A stretch of 64,000 nt of DNA from Propionivibrio sp. (GTDB taxonomy: Bacteria > Pseudomonadota > Gammaproteobacteria > Burkholderiales > Rhodocyclaceae), in assembly GCF_016790145.1 (NCBI RefSeq), contig NZ_JAEUOI010000047.1, positions 1-64,000 on the forward strand, in the 5' to 3' direction. Shown here in pieces: positions 44,300-54,741 of the stretch (position 1 is its first letter; every line of letters begins with the position of its first letter). The translations under genes were made by a program, and so were the position numbers. Below the pieces are notes generated by a model. That model saw only the letters and a program-made list of their open reading frames with translations, did not search any database and was not told the DNA's origin.

Positions 44300-44973
44300 T
44301 CATGAAGCCGCGAAGGGCCGACGACGCCGCTTCGCGACCACCCCAAGTAGTCCCAATCCCGCCATTAGCAAGGCATACGCCTCGGGTTCTGGTACGGCGG
44401 CGACATCGCCGGAGCGAACCGCCCAGGCATAAAACTCAAGGCTTTGGTAGAAGCTGATCTGGAAGCCATGGCGGATACTGAAGTACCATGCGCCGTTGGC
44501 CGGATCCGGCGCGTAGCCGTACCGGACCAGTAAATGTAGGGCTGCAGATTGGTAAACTGCGCGAGGTTGGCAGTATTTGAACCTGTCAAAATGCTGTTGA
44601 AAGCAATTGCCCCCATGTTGTTGTAAAACATGTGGCCCATTTCACTGTTGGTACAGTCGAAACTATCACACGGTCCGCTGCCGTCCTGGTTCAGCGCCGT
44701 CGGCAAGCGCCAGTCATCGTAGCCGGCGTAGCTGAGGCCGGCAGCCCAGGCGTTGGCAGCATTCCAGTTCATCAGACCGTCGGCATCACCTTGGGTACCA
44801 CCGGTCGCTGCGTACTGTGTCGCGGCATAGTTGGCATCACGCAGCCAGGTAATGTTCAGTACGACGTCGTAAATTAGGCCACCACCCCGGTCATTGAGCG
44901 CCGCCTGTGCCACCCCACTGCTCAGCACCCCCGCCGTCGCAAGCGCCAGCGCCGCCTTGTTCAGTCGTTTCAT
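44300..44973 (-). pseudogene. DUF1566-type PEP-CTERM exported protein, frameshifted
   Basis: Read from the ATG at 44973, with GAGGG upstream. A signal peptide (LATAGVLSSGVAQA) is followed by a DUF1566-like domain (TWLRDANYA, WAAGLSYAGYDDWRLPT, GSGPCDSFDC). The reading frame is lost at about 44513-44520 and an ORF then ends at 44365 with unrelated residues. Shifting by one base restores a tail (YAPDPANGAWYFS ... YAWAVRSGD), then a PEP-CTERM sorting signal: VPEPEAY, a hydrophobic helix and KRRRRPF, ending at 44300. One base is missing. It may be a real pseudogene or a sequencing error. Exosortase is not in the window. Confidence 0.8.
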
Positions 44974-45093
44974 GTTGGCCCTCAAGTGAAAGAGAAATCA
45001 GATTACCCCCCTCCCCGAATAGTCAATATCTCTTTCGGACTAATTTTCATGCTAACGACTTTCCCTCTACTTTGTCCCGAATTACTGGTGACG

Positions 45094-46938
<1,845 letters not shown>

Positions 46939-47071
46939 GAGGGGGTAACTCTTTGATAAAAGGCGGCGATCTTAGCACATACCGGGCTTCGTATGTTGCA
47001 GCGCAAAAACTAAATCAGGGCGATTGAACGAATGGCTTTGGAATTGGAAGCGGCTTAACAATCCCAAATCT

Positions 47072-47139
47072 TCATTCCGGCAAAGGCTGGAATCCAGTTT
47101 TTGCCGCACCAACTGGGTCCCGGCTTTCGGCGGGACGAC
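47072..47139. repeat. dispersed inverted-repeat element (REP-like), copy 2
   Basis: Left arm begins CATTCCGGCAAAGGCTGGAAT and right arm reads CCCGGCTTTCGGCGGGACGAC. It is related to copy 1 at 41699-41770 but more degenerate. Confidence 0.65.
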
Positions 47140-47156
47140 GGTTTCTGGATAAGCCT

Positions 47157-47268
47157 GTAGGTCGGGTCAAGCCGCCAGGCCGTAGCCCGACCTTGCAGGG
47201 GCCGTGAGCATAAGCCGAAGTTTCGGTCAGCGTCGTAGGGTTTCGGCCTATGGCCTGACCTGACCTAC
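47157..47268. repeat. 112-bp element with terminal inverted repeats
   Basis: Ends are GTAGGTCGGGTCA and TGACCTGACCTAC, inverted with one mismatch. The interior includes further palindromic parts (AGGCCGTAGCC, GGCCTATGGCC). It has no coding capacity. It resembles a miniature inverted-repeat or REP-type element, or a decayed copy of the widespread GTAGGTCGGG... repeat. Confidence 0.55.
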
Positions 47269-47282
47269 TTGATTATTTTCTT

Positions 47283-49508
47283 TTACCTGGTGCCTCTTGG
47301 TGTCCTTGGTGACCTGGTGGTTTGCACTTTTGGGTTTTGTTGACCCGATTTCTGAATCATCCCCGATTCCCGATGCCGCAAACCTGTGCCGGCCGGCTGA
47401 AACCCCGGAATCAGGTGTTTCTTGCCGCTGCCGATCAGGTCGGCGCGGCCCATCTGGCGCAGGGCATCGCGCAGCAGGGGCCAGTTTTCCGGGTCGTGGT
47501 AGCGCAGAAATGCCTTGTGCACGCGGCGCATGCGGCTGGCGCGGACGGTCTCGACCTGTTCCGAGTTACGCGTGACTTTTCGCAGCGGGTTGCGCTGCGT
47601 GTGGTACATCGCGGTGGCGATGGCCATCGGCGTCGGCAGGAAGGTCTGCACCTGGTCGAGACGGAAGTTGTTCTGCTTGAGCCACAACGCCAGGTTGAGC
47701 ATGTCCACATCGCGCGTTCCGGGATGCGCGGCGATGAAGGACGGGATCAGGTACTGCTCCTTGCCCGCCTCCTTCGAAAACTTGTCGAACAGCCGCTTGA
47801 ACTCGTCGTAGGCGCCGATTCCCGGCTTCATCATGTGCGCCAGCGGCCCTTCTTCGGTATGCTCAGGGGCGATTTTCAGGTAGCCGCCGACGTGATGCGT
47901 CACCAGTTCCTTCACGTACTCGGGCGAACGCAGGGCCAGGTCGTAGCGCAGGCCGGAACCGATCAGCACCCGTTTAACGCCCTTGATCGCCCGCGCCTTG
48001 CGGTAGAGCTGGATGAGCGGCGCGTGGTCGGTATTCAGGTTGTCGCAGATGCCGGGGAACACACACGAGAGGAGGCGGCACGCGGCTTCGATTTTCGGAT
48101 CCTTGCAGGCCAGCCGGTACATATTGGCCGTCGGCCCGCCGAGATCGGAAATGGTTCCGGTGAAGCCTGGCGTTCGGTCGCGGATTTCCTCGATCTCTCT
48201 GAGGATCGATTCTTCCGAGCGGCTCTGGATGATGCGCCCTTCGTGTTCGGTGATCGAGCAGAAGGTACAGCCGCCAAAGCAGCCGCGCATGATGTTGATC
48301 GAGAAACGGATCATGTCGAAGGCCGGAATCTTCGCCTCACCGTACGCGGGGTGCGGTTTGCGCTGGAACGGCGCGGCAAAGACGCCATCCATCTCTGCCG
48401 TTGTCAGCGGGATCGGCGGCGGATTGAGCCACACGTCACGCTCGCCGTGCGCCTGGATCAGCGCGCGCGCGTTGCCCGGGTTCGATTCGATGTGGAAGGT
48501 TCGCGAGGCATGGGCATAGAGTACCGGATCGGCCACCACCTGCTCGTAGGACGGCAGACGAATCGCCGTCCGCGACCGCTCCAGCCGGGGCATGCGGGTG
48601 TGCGACTTGAGCTGCGGGTGGAAGCGGATGGCCTGCGGGATGGCCTGCGCCGGTGCCCTGGGCGCTTCTCCTGGCGCTGCCGACGAGGCACAGAGCGTTT
48701 CCTTGCCCGGCTCGGGTTGCATGGCGTACGGGTCGGCGTGGCGGATCAGCGGCCCCGGCGTGTCGACGTCGCTGGCATCGATCTCCGACCAGTCGCTGGC
48801 GGGCAACCAGCCGCGCGGCACCATGAAGGCGGTACCGCGCAGATCGCGGATTTCAGCAATCTTTTCGCCGGCCGCCAGGCGGTGTGCAAGCGCCACGATG
48901 GCGCGCTCGGCGCTGCCAAAGATCAGCATGTCGGCTTTAGAATCGGGCAACACCGAGCGCCGCACTTTGTCCGACCAGTAATCGTAGTGGGCGATCCGGC
49001 GCAGGCTGGCTTCGATCGAGCCGATTACGACATTGGCCTGCGGAAACGCTTCGCGGCAACGCTGGGCATAAACCACGACGGCGCGGTCCGGCCGCCTGTT
49101 GGGCTCGGCATTGGGAGTATAGGCATCGTCCGAACGGATTTTCCGGTCCGAGGTGTAGCGATTGACCATCGAATCCATGTTGCCCGAGGTCACGCCAAAG
49201 AACAGGTTGGGCTGGCCCAGCGTCCTGAAGGCCTTGGCCGACAGCCAGTCGGGCTGGCTGATGATGCCGACTCGAAAGCCCTGCGCCTCAAGCAGGCGCC
49301 CGACCAGCGCCATGCCGAAACTCGGATGATCGATGTAGGCATCGCCGGTGACCAGAATGATGTCGCAGGAATCCCAGCCGAGCACGTCCATCTCGGCGCG
49401 CGACATGGGCAGGAAGGGCGCAACGCCAAAGCGCCCGGCCCAGAACTTGCGGTAGGAAAACAGGGGTTTCGCTACGCCGCTCTGCAGCGGCGACACGGAT
49501 GTATTCAT
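47283..49508 (-). CDS. YgiQ family radical SAM protein
   Basis: A 741-aa protein. The N-terminal B12-binding-like domain (about 1-330) is followed by the radical SAM motif C-F-G-G-C-T-F-C, a CX3CX2C cluster site, in [17 protein letters not shown] at about residue 410, then the conserved [12 protein letters not shown] and the C-terminal YgiQ domain. The substrate is unknown for the whole family. Monocistronic; tRNA genes lie upstream on the same strand. Confidence 0.92.
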   Translation of the reverse strand: MNTSVSPLQSGVAKPLFSYRKFWAGRFGVAPFLPMSRAEMDVLGWDSCDIILVTGDAYIDHPSFGMALVGRLLEAQGFRVGIISQPDWLSAKAFRTLGQPNLFFGVTSGNMDSMVNRYTSDRKIRSDDAYTPNAEPNRRPDRAVVVYAQRCREAFPQANVVIGSIEASLRRIAHYDYWSDKVRRSVLPDSKADMLIFGSAERAIVALAHRLAAGEKIAEIRDLRGTAFMVPRGWLPASDWSEIDASDVDTPGPLIRHADPYAMQPEPGKETLCASSAAPGEAPRAPAQAIPQAIRFHPQLKSHTRMPRLERSRTAIRLPSYEQVVADPVLYAHASRTFHIESNPGNARALIQAHGERDVWLNPPPIPLTTAEMDGVFAAPFQRKPHPAYGEAKIPAFDMIRFSINIMRGCFGGCTFCSITEHEGRIIQSRSEESILREIEEIRDRTPGFTGTISDLGGPTANMYRLACKDPKIEAACRLLSCVFPGICDNLNTDHAPLIQLYRKARAIKGVKRVLIGSGLRYDLALRSPEYVKELVTHHVGGYLKIAPEHTEEGPLAHMMKPGIGAYDEFKRLFDKFSKEAGKEQYLIPSFIAAHPGTRDVDMLNLALWLKQNNFRLDQVQTFLPTPMAIATAMYHTQRNPLRKVTRNSEQVETVRASRMRRVHKAFLRYHDPENWPLLRDALRQMGRADLIGSGKKHLIPGFQPAGTGLRHRESGMIQKSGQQNPKVQTTRSPRTPRGTR

Positions 49509-49600
49509 TGGGGGCGGAACCGGCAGTGATCAGACATTTCGGAGCATGCAAGCATAGGCAATCAGACCAGTCCTTGGTTCAATCGGGGATCGGGAAATAA

Positions 49601-49633
49601 GAACCCCCGCAAGCTTTTGGCTGGCAGGGGTTC
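49601..49633 (-). terminator. hairpin after the tRNA operon
   Basis: Stem GAACCCC(T)GC pairs with GC(G)GGGGTTC on the minus strand, followed by TTATTT. It lies just downstream of tRNA-His and fits termination of the tRNA transcript. Confidence 0.6.
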
Positions 49634-49637
49634 GGTC

Positions 49638-49714
49638 TGGGGCGATGTACGGGGGTCGAACCCGTGACACCTGGAATCACAATCCAGTGCTCTACCAACT
49701 GAGCTAACACCGCC
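49638..49714 (-). tRNA. tRNA-His (GTG)
   Basis: A full cloverleaf: acceptor GCGGTGT with the extra G-1 opposite C73, D-arm GCTC/GAGC, anticodon loop TTGTGAT (anticodon GTG), T-arm with TTCGACC and encoded CCA. The G-1 confirms histidine identity. Third in a Pro-Arg-His operon. Confidence 0.95.
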
Positions 49715-49721
49715 ATCGATC

Positions 49722-49798
49722 TGGCACGCCCGGCGAGACTCGAACTCACAACCCCCGGCTTAGAAGGCCGGTGCTCTATCCGGTTGAGCTACGGGCGC
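49722..49798 (-). tRNA. tRNA-Arg (TCT)
   Basis: Cloverleaf with acceptor GCGCCCG/CGGGCGT, anticodon stem CCGGC/GCCGG, loop CTTCTAA (anticodon TCT), T-loop TTCGAGT and encoded CCA. Second in the tRNA operon. Confidence 0.95.
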
Positions 49799-49860
49799 GA
49801 ATCGCGAGACTGTCGGGAATTGCTTCCCGCCGGTACCGCTTCTTGATTTAAAAAAATTTC

Positions 49861-49937
49861 TGGTCGGGGCGGTGGGATTCGAACTCACGACCCTCTGCTC
49901 CCAAAGCAGATGCGCTACCAGGCTGCGCTACGCCCCG
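49861..49937 (-). tRNA. tRNA-Pro (TGG)
   Basis: Cloverleaf with acceptor CGGGGCG/CGCCCCG, anticodon stem TCTGC/GCAGA, loop TTTGGGA (anticodon TGG), T-loop TTCGAAT, A73 and encoded CCA. First in the tRNA operon. Confidence 0.95.
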
Positions 49938-49948
49938 AAGAAGGGCGC

Positions 49949-49977
49949 ATTCTACAGACTGACCCTGGCAAGGTCAA
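49949..49977 (-). promoter_or_regulatory. sigma-70 promoter of the tRNA-Pro/Arg/His operon
   Basis: On the minus strand TTGACC (49972-49977), a 17-bp spacer and TAGAAT (49949-49954), followed by a GC-rich discriminator GCGCCC. Transcription would start about five bases before tRNA-Pro. A GC discriminator fits stringent (ppGpp/DksA) control of stable RNA. Confidence 0.75.
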
Positions 49978-50209
49978 TTGCGCAGCGCGCTTTTGTCGCG
50001 CTGTTTTACTGGCTGTCGCAAATCTGTTTGCATTCTGGTGGTGTCTGTACCGGAACCTGGCGAAGGCAAGTAGCGCAAGGCGCTGGTTACGTTACAATCC
50101 CCTCAGGACAGGCGAACGAACTCCCGGCATTTCATCGATAACTTGCAGGGTTCCGCTATTTCTGATATTAAATCGCCTTTTTGCAAAAACGAATGGATGG
50201 TTTCTGAAC

Positions 50210-50635
50210 ATGAGTGAAGAATTGCTCCACAAACATTTCGCCCCCTACACTGCCAAAAAGGGCGAGGAATACATGAGCAGCAAACAACTGACTCATTTCC
50301 GCACCATCCTCGAAACGCTCAAGTTGGAACTGATGAGCGACATCGAGCGTACGGTTCACACCATGCAGGATGAAGCGACCGTTTTCGCCGACCCCAACGA
50401 CCGTGCAAGCCAGGAAACCGACATTGCCATCGAGCTTCGTAACCGCGATCGCGAACGCAAGCTGATCAAGAAAATTGAAGAAACGATAGACCGCATCGAA
50501 AACGGTGACTACGGTTACTGCAACGGTTGCGGCGTCGAGATCGGCATCAAGCGCCTCGAAGCCCGCCCGACGGCGACACTGTGCATCGACTGCAAGACGC
50601 TTGAGGAAGTCCGCGAAAGGCAGATCGCCAAATAG
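50210..50635 (+). CDS. dksA: RNA polymerase-binding transcription factor DksA
   Basis: A 141-aa protein from the ATG at 50210; the long upstream frame crosses the tRNA region and is not coding. The coiled-coil arm carries [16 protein letters not shown] near its tip with the two Asp (…ADPND) needed for activity, and [25 protein letters not shown] is the four-Cys zinc finger. It binds RNA polymerase with ppGpp and shuts off stable RNA promoters such as that of the adjacent tRNA operon. A bidirectional-looking terminator follows. Confidence 0.95.
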   Translation: MSEELLHKHFAPYTAKKGEEYMSSKQLTHFRTILETLKLELMSDIERTVHTMQDEATVFADPNDRASQETDIAIELRNRDRERKLIKKIEETIDRIENGDYGYCNGCGVEIGIKRLEARPTATLCIDCKTLEEVRERQIAK

Positions 50636-50684
50636 GCGGCCATTCACTGGCGATTCTTACGTCATCGAATGTTGACGTTCAAAT

Positions 50685-50711
50685 AAAAAAGGACGCCGCA
50701 GCGTCCTTTTT
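50685..50711. terminator. terminator between dksA and pnp
   Basis: Stem AAAAAGGACGC/GCGTCCTTTTT with a 4-nt loop; a T-run on both strands lets it end both the dksA and the pnp transcripts. Confidence 0.85.
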
Positions 50712-50731
50712 GTCACCCGGCGAAAAATTAC

Positions 50732-52858
50732 TTATTGATGCGAGGCAGCCGGCACGGCGGCCGCACCGCCCTCTTCCACGCTCACCGCCTTCATCGACAG
50801 GCGCACGCGTCCTTTTTCGTCTGCTTCGAGCACCTTGACGCGGACTTTCTGGCCTTCCTTGAGGTAGTCGGCAACCGCATTGACGCGCTCGTTTGCGATT
50901 TGCGAGATATGCAGCAGTCCGTCGCGTCCCGGCAGGATGCTGACGATGGCACCAAAGTCGAGGAGCTTGAGTACAGTCCCTTCGTAAACCTTGCCCACTT
51001 CGACTTCGGCGGTGATCGCTTCGATGCGAGCCTTGGCCTGTTTGGCGGCGTCACCGCTAACTGAAGCAATGGTGATCGAACCGTCTTCCTTGATGTCGAT
51101 GGTGGTGCCGGTTTCCTCGGTGATGGCGCGAATCACGGCGCCCCCCTTGCCGATCACGTCACGAATCTTCTCCGGGTTGATCTTCATCGTGTAAAGGCGA
51201 GGTGCGTAGGTCGATACTTCTTCACGCGGGCCGGAAGACAAGCTCTGCATCTGGGCCAGGATATGCAGACGCGCTTCCTTGGCCTGAGCCAGCGCCACCT
51301 GCATGATTTCCTTGGTAATGCCCTGAATCTTGATGTCCATCTGCAGCGCGGTGACGCCCGAATCGGTGCCGGCGACCTTGAAGTCCATGTCGCCGAGGTG
51401 ATCTTCGTCGCCCAGGATGTCGGTGAGAACGGCAAAACGATTGCCATCCTTGATCAGACCCATGGCGATGCCGGCCACATGCGCCTTGAGCGGCACACCG
51501 GCATCCATCAGCGCCAGGGAAGAACCACAGACCGAAGCCATCGAGCTCGAACCATTTGATTCGGTGATCTCGGAGACAACACGCATGGTGTAGGAGAAGT
51601 CTTCCGCTTTCGGCAGAACGGCGATCATGGCCCGCTTGGCGAGACGGCCATGGCCGATTTCGCGACGCTTCGGCGTACCCATGCGACCGCATTCACCCGT
51701 GGCATAGGGCGGGAAGTTGTAGTGCAGCATGAAGCGCTCGCGGTATTCACCGGCGAGGGCATCGATGATCTGCTCGTCACGGCCGGTACCCAGCGTGGCT
51801 ACAACCAGCGCCTGCGTTTCGCCGCGCGTGAATAGCGCAGAGCCGTGGGTGCGCGGCAATACGCCCGAACGGATGGCAATCGGGCGCACGGTACGCGTAT
51901 CGCGACCGTCTATGCGCGGTTCGCCAGCCAGAATGCGGCTACGCACGATTTTGGCTTCGATCTCGAAGAACAGATTCTTGATGGTGTTGGCATCAGGCGC
52001 ATTATCGCCCGCGCTCAGCACTTCAATCGCCTTGCTCGAAATATCATGGATGCGCTGGGTACGCTGCTGCTTGCTGGTGATGCGGAAAGCGTCCTGCAGG
52101 TCGGCTTCAACCAGGGCGTTGAGCTTGCCGGCCAGTTCTTCATTCCTGGCTGCGGGCGCCCAGTCCCACTCCGGCTTGCCGGCTTCTTCAACCAGTTCGT
52201 TGATGGCGTTGATGACAACCTGCATCTGGTCATGGCCGTATACCACGGCACCGAGCATGACTTCCTCGGACAATATGTCGGCTTCCGATTCAACCATCAG
52301 CACCGCCGATTGCGTTCCGGCGACGACCAGGTTGAGCTGGCTGCTCTTGAGCTGGCTCTGCGTCGGGTTAAGCACATACTGGCCGTCGATATAACCGACA
52401 CGGGCCGCACCGATCGGGCCGTCGAACGGGATACCGGAAACAGCCATGGCGGCAGAAGCACCGATGATCGAAGGGATATCCGGATCGATCTCGGGGTTGA
52501 GCGAAACCACCATCGCCACCACCTGTACTTCATTGTAGAAACCCTCAGGAAAGAGCGGGCGAAGCGGACGGTCGATCAGACGCGAGGTCAGTGTTTCCTT
52601 TTCCGACGCGCGGCCTTCACGCTTGAAGAAACCACCGGGAATGCGGCCGGCCGCATAGGTCTTTTCAATGTAATCGACGGTCAACGGAAAAAAATCCTGT
52701 CCCGGCTTGGCTGACTTGTTGCCGACCACCGAGACCAGAACGACGGTGTCATCGACGGTGACGAGGATGACTGCACCGGCCTGACGGCCAATTTCACCGG
52801 TTTCCAGCGTAACCTGATGAGCACCATAAGCGAAAGTTTTCTTGACGATAGTAAACAT
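50732..52858 (-). CDS. pnp: polyribonucleotide nucleotidyltransferase (PNPase)
   Basis: A 708-aa protein read from the ATG at 52858, with AGAGGG upstream; a longer frame to 52873 is unlikely. Two RNase PH-like domains (about 1-220 and 320-550, the latter with [15 protein letters not shown] catalytic Asp residues) are separated by a helical domain and followed by KH ([14 protein letters not shown]) and S1 ([19 protein letters not shown]) domains. It degrades RNA 3' to 5' by phosphorolysis. It forms the rpsO-pnp unit. Confidence 0.97.
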   Translation of the reverse strand: MFTIVKKTFAYGAHQVTLETGEIGRQAGAVILVTVDDTVVLVSVVGNKSAKPGQDFFPLTVDYIEKTYAAGRIPGGFFKREGRASEKETLTSRLIDRPLRPLFPEGFYNEVQVVAMVVSLNPEIDPDIPSIIGASAAMAVSGIPFDGPIGAARVGYIDGQYVLNPTQSQLKSSQLNLVVAGTQSAVLMVESEADILSEEVMLGAVVYGHDQMQVVINAINELVEEAGKPEWDWAPAARNEELAGKLNALVEADLQDAFRITSKQQRTQRIHDISSKAIEVLSAGDNAPDANTIKNLFFEIEAKIVRSRILAGEPRIDGRDTRTVRPIAIRSGVLPRTHGSALFTRGETQALVVATLGTGRDEQIIDALAGEYRERFMLHYNFPPYATGECGRMGTPKRREIGHGRLAKRAMIAVLPKAEDFSYTMRVVSEITESNGSSSMASVCGSSLALMDAGVPLKAHVAGIAMGLIKDGNRFAVLTDILGDEDHLGDMDFKVAGTDSGVTALQMDIKIQGITKEIMQVALAQAKEARLHILAQMQSLSSGPREEVSTYAPRLYTMKINPEKIRDVIGKGGAVIRAITEETGTTIDIKEDGSITIASVSGDAAKQAKARIEAITAEVEVGKVYEGTVLKLLDFGAIVSILPGRDGLLHISQIANERVNAVADYLKEGQKVRVKVLEADEKGRVRLSMKAVSVEEGGAAAVPAASHQ

Positions 52859-52944
52859 TATTCCCTCTCTCAATAGTTCAACTTACGTACCCACGACACC
52901 GGTACGCAATTCAACAACGCGCCAAAATGGCAAAAAGCAGCAAA

Positions 52945-52980
52945 GACAGCGGCACAGCCCACAAGGGGCTGGCCGCTGTC
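52945..52980 (-). promoter_or_regulatory. long hairpin between rpsO and pnp
   Basis: GACAGCGGC ... GCCGCTGTC with an inner AGCCC/GGGCT helix forms a 36-nt hairpin in the rpsO-pnp spacer, followed on the minus strand by a loose T-rich stretch. In E. coli the same position holds an RNase III site used in PNPase autoregulation. It could also act as a partial rpsO terminator. That function is inferred by position. Confidence 0.6.
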
Positions 52981-53032
52981 ATCCACTCGACTCTTCTGCA
53001 CTCCCGACCGCACTGCGGTTCGGCAGACAGGC

Positions 53033-53302
53033 TTACTTACGCAGGCCGAGACGTTGAATCAGCGCACGATAAGAATCGGCGTTCGTACTCTTCAGGTAGT
53101 CGAGCAGCTTGCGCCGACGGCTGACCATGCGCAGCAGCCCGCGCCGTGAATGATGGTCCTTGACGTGCTCCTTGAAGTGAGCGGTCAAGTCATTGATACG
53201 CGCGGTGAGCAAAGCCACCTGGACTTCGGAGGAACCGGTATCACCCGCGCTACGCTGGTAATCGCTCATGATCTGCGCTCTTTGCGCAACATTGATCGCC
53301 AT
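53033..53302 (-). CDS. rpsO: 30S ribosomal protein S15
   Basis: An 89-aa protein from the ATG at 53302, with GAGAG upstream; the longer frame to 53353 is unlikely. [55 protein letters not shown] is the S15 family signature. It binds the central domain of 16S rRNA. A 90-nt leader with a strong promoter precedes it. Confidence 0.98.
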   Translation of the reverse strand: MAINVAQRAQIMSDYQRSAGDTGSSEVQVALLTARINDLTAHFKEHVKDHHSRRGLLRMVSRRRKLLDYLKSTNADSYRALIQRLGLRK

Positions 53303-53398
53303 GTCAAACTCTCTTTCGTGAAAATGGCGCAGCCCCAGTTTGATAGAGCACACGCCAGGTTAATGAACAGGATAATCGCTTGGCGAAGCGAGCCGCGG

Positions 53399-53428
53399 AT
53401 TATAGCCTGTTCACGCGTTGGCCGACAA
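53399..53428 (-). promoter_or_regulatory. promoter of rpsO-pnp and leader hairpin
   Basis: TTGTCG (53423-53428), an 18-bp spacer and a consensus TATAAT (53399-53404) on the minus strand. The predicted leader contains the stem TCGCTT/AAGCGA (53378-53393) near its 5' end, which could serve S15 autoregulation or mRNA stability. Confidence 0.65.
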
Positions 53429-53444
53429 GCTTGGCGTATCGCGA

Positions 53445-54353
53445 TCAGGCGCACACCAGGCGGCGCGGATGCACTTTTCCTGAAGCGTCGGCTTCACCCA
53501 GACCGAGCAAACGATGCTCGCCATACACCCGGCACTTTCCCTGCATTGCCGTGTCGGGACCCGCGATACTGACCGGATTGCCGTGAGAAAACCGCAGCGT
53601 GGCCTCACTGTCGAGATGGATTGCAGGTAACGTCTGCAACAGGGCATCCGGCGCCAGCAGGCACTGGGCACGATCTGCTTCGGAAAGCGCATTGAGTCGA
53701 TCCAGGGTGAGCGCATCGGCAATCTGAAGCGAACCAACCGAAATCCGTCGCAAAGCCGTCAAATGAGCACCGCAGGCAAGCGCATTTCCAATATCCTCGG
53801 CCAGCGTACGAATGTAGGTTCCTTTGCTGCAGGTGACGCGCAAACGGCAGCGATCGCCGGTGAAACCGAGAAGCAACAATTCGTTGATGGTGACCGCGCG
53901 GGCTTCACGATCGACTTCAATGCCTTGCCTTGCCAACCGATAGAGGGGTTGACCATCGCGCTTGAGCGCTGAATACATTGGGGGAACCTGACTGATCCGG
54001 CCGCGAAAGCGCAGCAGGGCCGCTTCCAGTTCTGACCGTCCGAAGTGCGGTTGGCGACGTTGCAAAACAGCGCCTTCGGCATCCCCGGTATCGGTCGTCA
54101 CGCCGAACAGTAGTTCAGCTTCGTAGGTTTTGTCGGCGTCGAGCAGATCCGACGAGAACTTGGTGGCCTCGCCAAAACACAGCGGCAGCAAACCTGTGGC
54201 CAGCGGATCCAGTGTTCCGGTATGCCCGGCCTTGGCAGCAGAGTACAAACGGCGCGCACTTTGCAAGGCCGCATTGGATGTCATGCCACTCGCCTTGTCG
54301 AGCAGCAGTACGCCGTCGACGCGCTGCCAGGTGCGTTTGCTACCTGTCGCCAA
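53445..54353 (-). CDS. truB: tRNA pseudouridine-55 synthase
   Basis: A 302-aa protein. KAGHTGTLDPLATGLLPLCFG has the catalytic Asp, and GVLLLDKASGMTSNAALQ and the C-terminal PUA-like segment complete the TruB fold. It makes pseudouridine in the T-loop of tRNA. The start is a TTG at 54353 lying inside the end of rbfA (14-nt overlap); no ATG is available near the family start. Part of the nusA-infB-rbfA-truB-rpsO block. Confidence 0.95.
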   Translation of the reverse strand: MATGSKRTWQRVDGVLLLDKASGMTSNAALQSARRLYSAAKAGHTGTLDPLATGLLPLCFGEATKFSSDLLDADKTYEAELLFGVTTDTGDAEGAVLQRRQPHFGRSELEAALLRFRGRISQVPPMYSALKRDGQPLYRLARQGIEVDREARAVTINELLLLGFTGDRCRLRVTCSKGTYIRTLAEDIGNALACGAHLTALRRISVGSLQIADALTLDRLNALSEADRAQCLLAPDALLQTLPAIHLDSEATLRFSHGNPVSIAGPDTAMQGKCRVYGEHRLLGLGEADASGKVHPRRLVCA

Positions 54354-54741
54354 GATCGGTTTCAGGCGTCGGATCAGAGGCTTCCGAAATCGCCACGGCT
54401 TCCTGGATCAGCCGGGAGAGCTCGGCTCCGCGTTCGAGCGATTGATCAAACACGAAATGCAATTGCGGTGTCATGTGAATGCTGATGCGCTTGCCCAGTT
54501 CACGACGTAGGAAACCCGAGGCCTTCTGCAAGCCAGTCATCACCTCCGGCAGATGTTCGCTGCCGGCCAGGGTGCTGAAAAACACCTTGGCGTGGGCATA
54601 ATCCGCCGTCACCTCAACCTCGGTGATGCTGATCATGCCAACGCGTGGATCCTTCAGTTCGGTGCGTATCAGTTCCGCCAGTTCGCGGCGAATCTGTTCG
54701 CAAACCCGGTCCTTGCGCGCAAAACTCTTGTTGATCGTCAC
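54340..54741 (-). CDS. rbfA: 30S ribosome-binding factor RbfA
   Basis: A 133-aa KH-like protein; F-A-R-K-D-R-V-C-E-Q-I-R-R-E-L and K-D-P-R-V-G-M-I-S-I-T-E-V, followed by AKVFFSTL, are diagnostic. It is needed for 16S 5' end maturation and cold adaptation. It follows infB directly, the stop of infB being adjacent to its ATG. Confidence 0.96.
   Translation of the reverse strand: MTINKSFARKDRVCEQIRRELAELIRTELKDPRVGMISITEVEVTADYAHAKVFFSTLAGSEHLPEVMTGLQKASGFLRRELGKRISIHMTPQLHFVFDQSLERGAELSRLIQEAVAISEASDPTPETDLGDR

Larger units (their letters stand above)
46939..47282. other. repeat-rich gap with two palindromic elements
   Basis: Between typA and ygiQ no gene is present. It holds REP-like copy 2 (47072-47139) and a 112-bp element with terminal inverted repeats (47157-47268), described separately. 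Confidence 0.6.

Noticed and set aside
47322..49529. 735-codon plus-strand ORF opposite ygiQ, and similar long antisense ORFs opposite sdhA and infB
   Set aside because: They are shadows created by GC-rich codon use of well-identified genes, with Arg/His/Gln-rich compositions and no family content.
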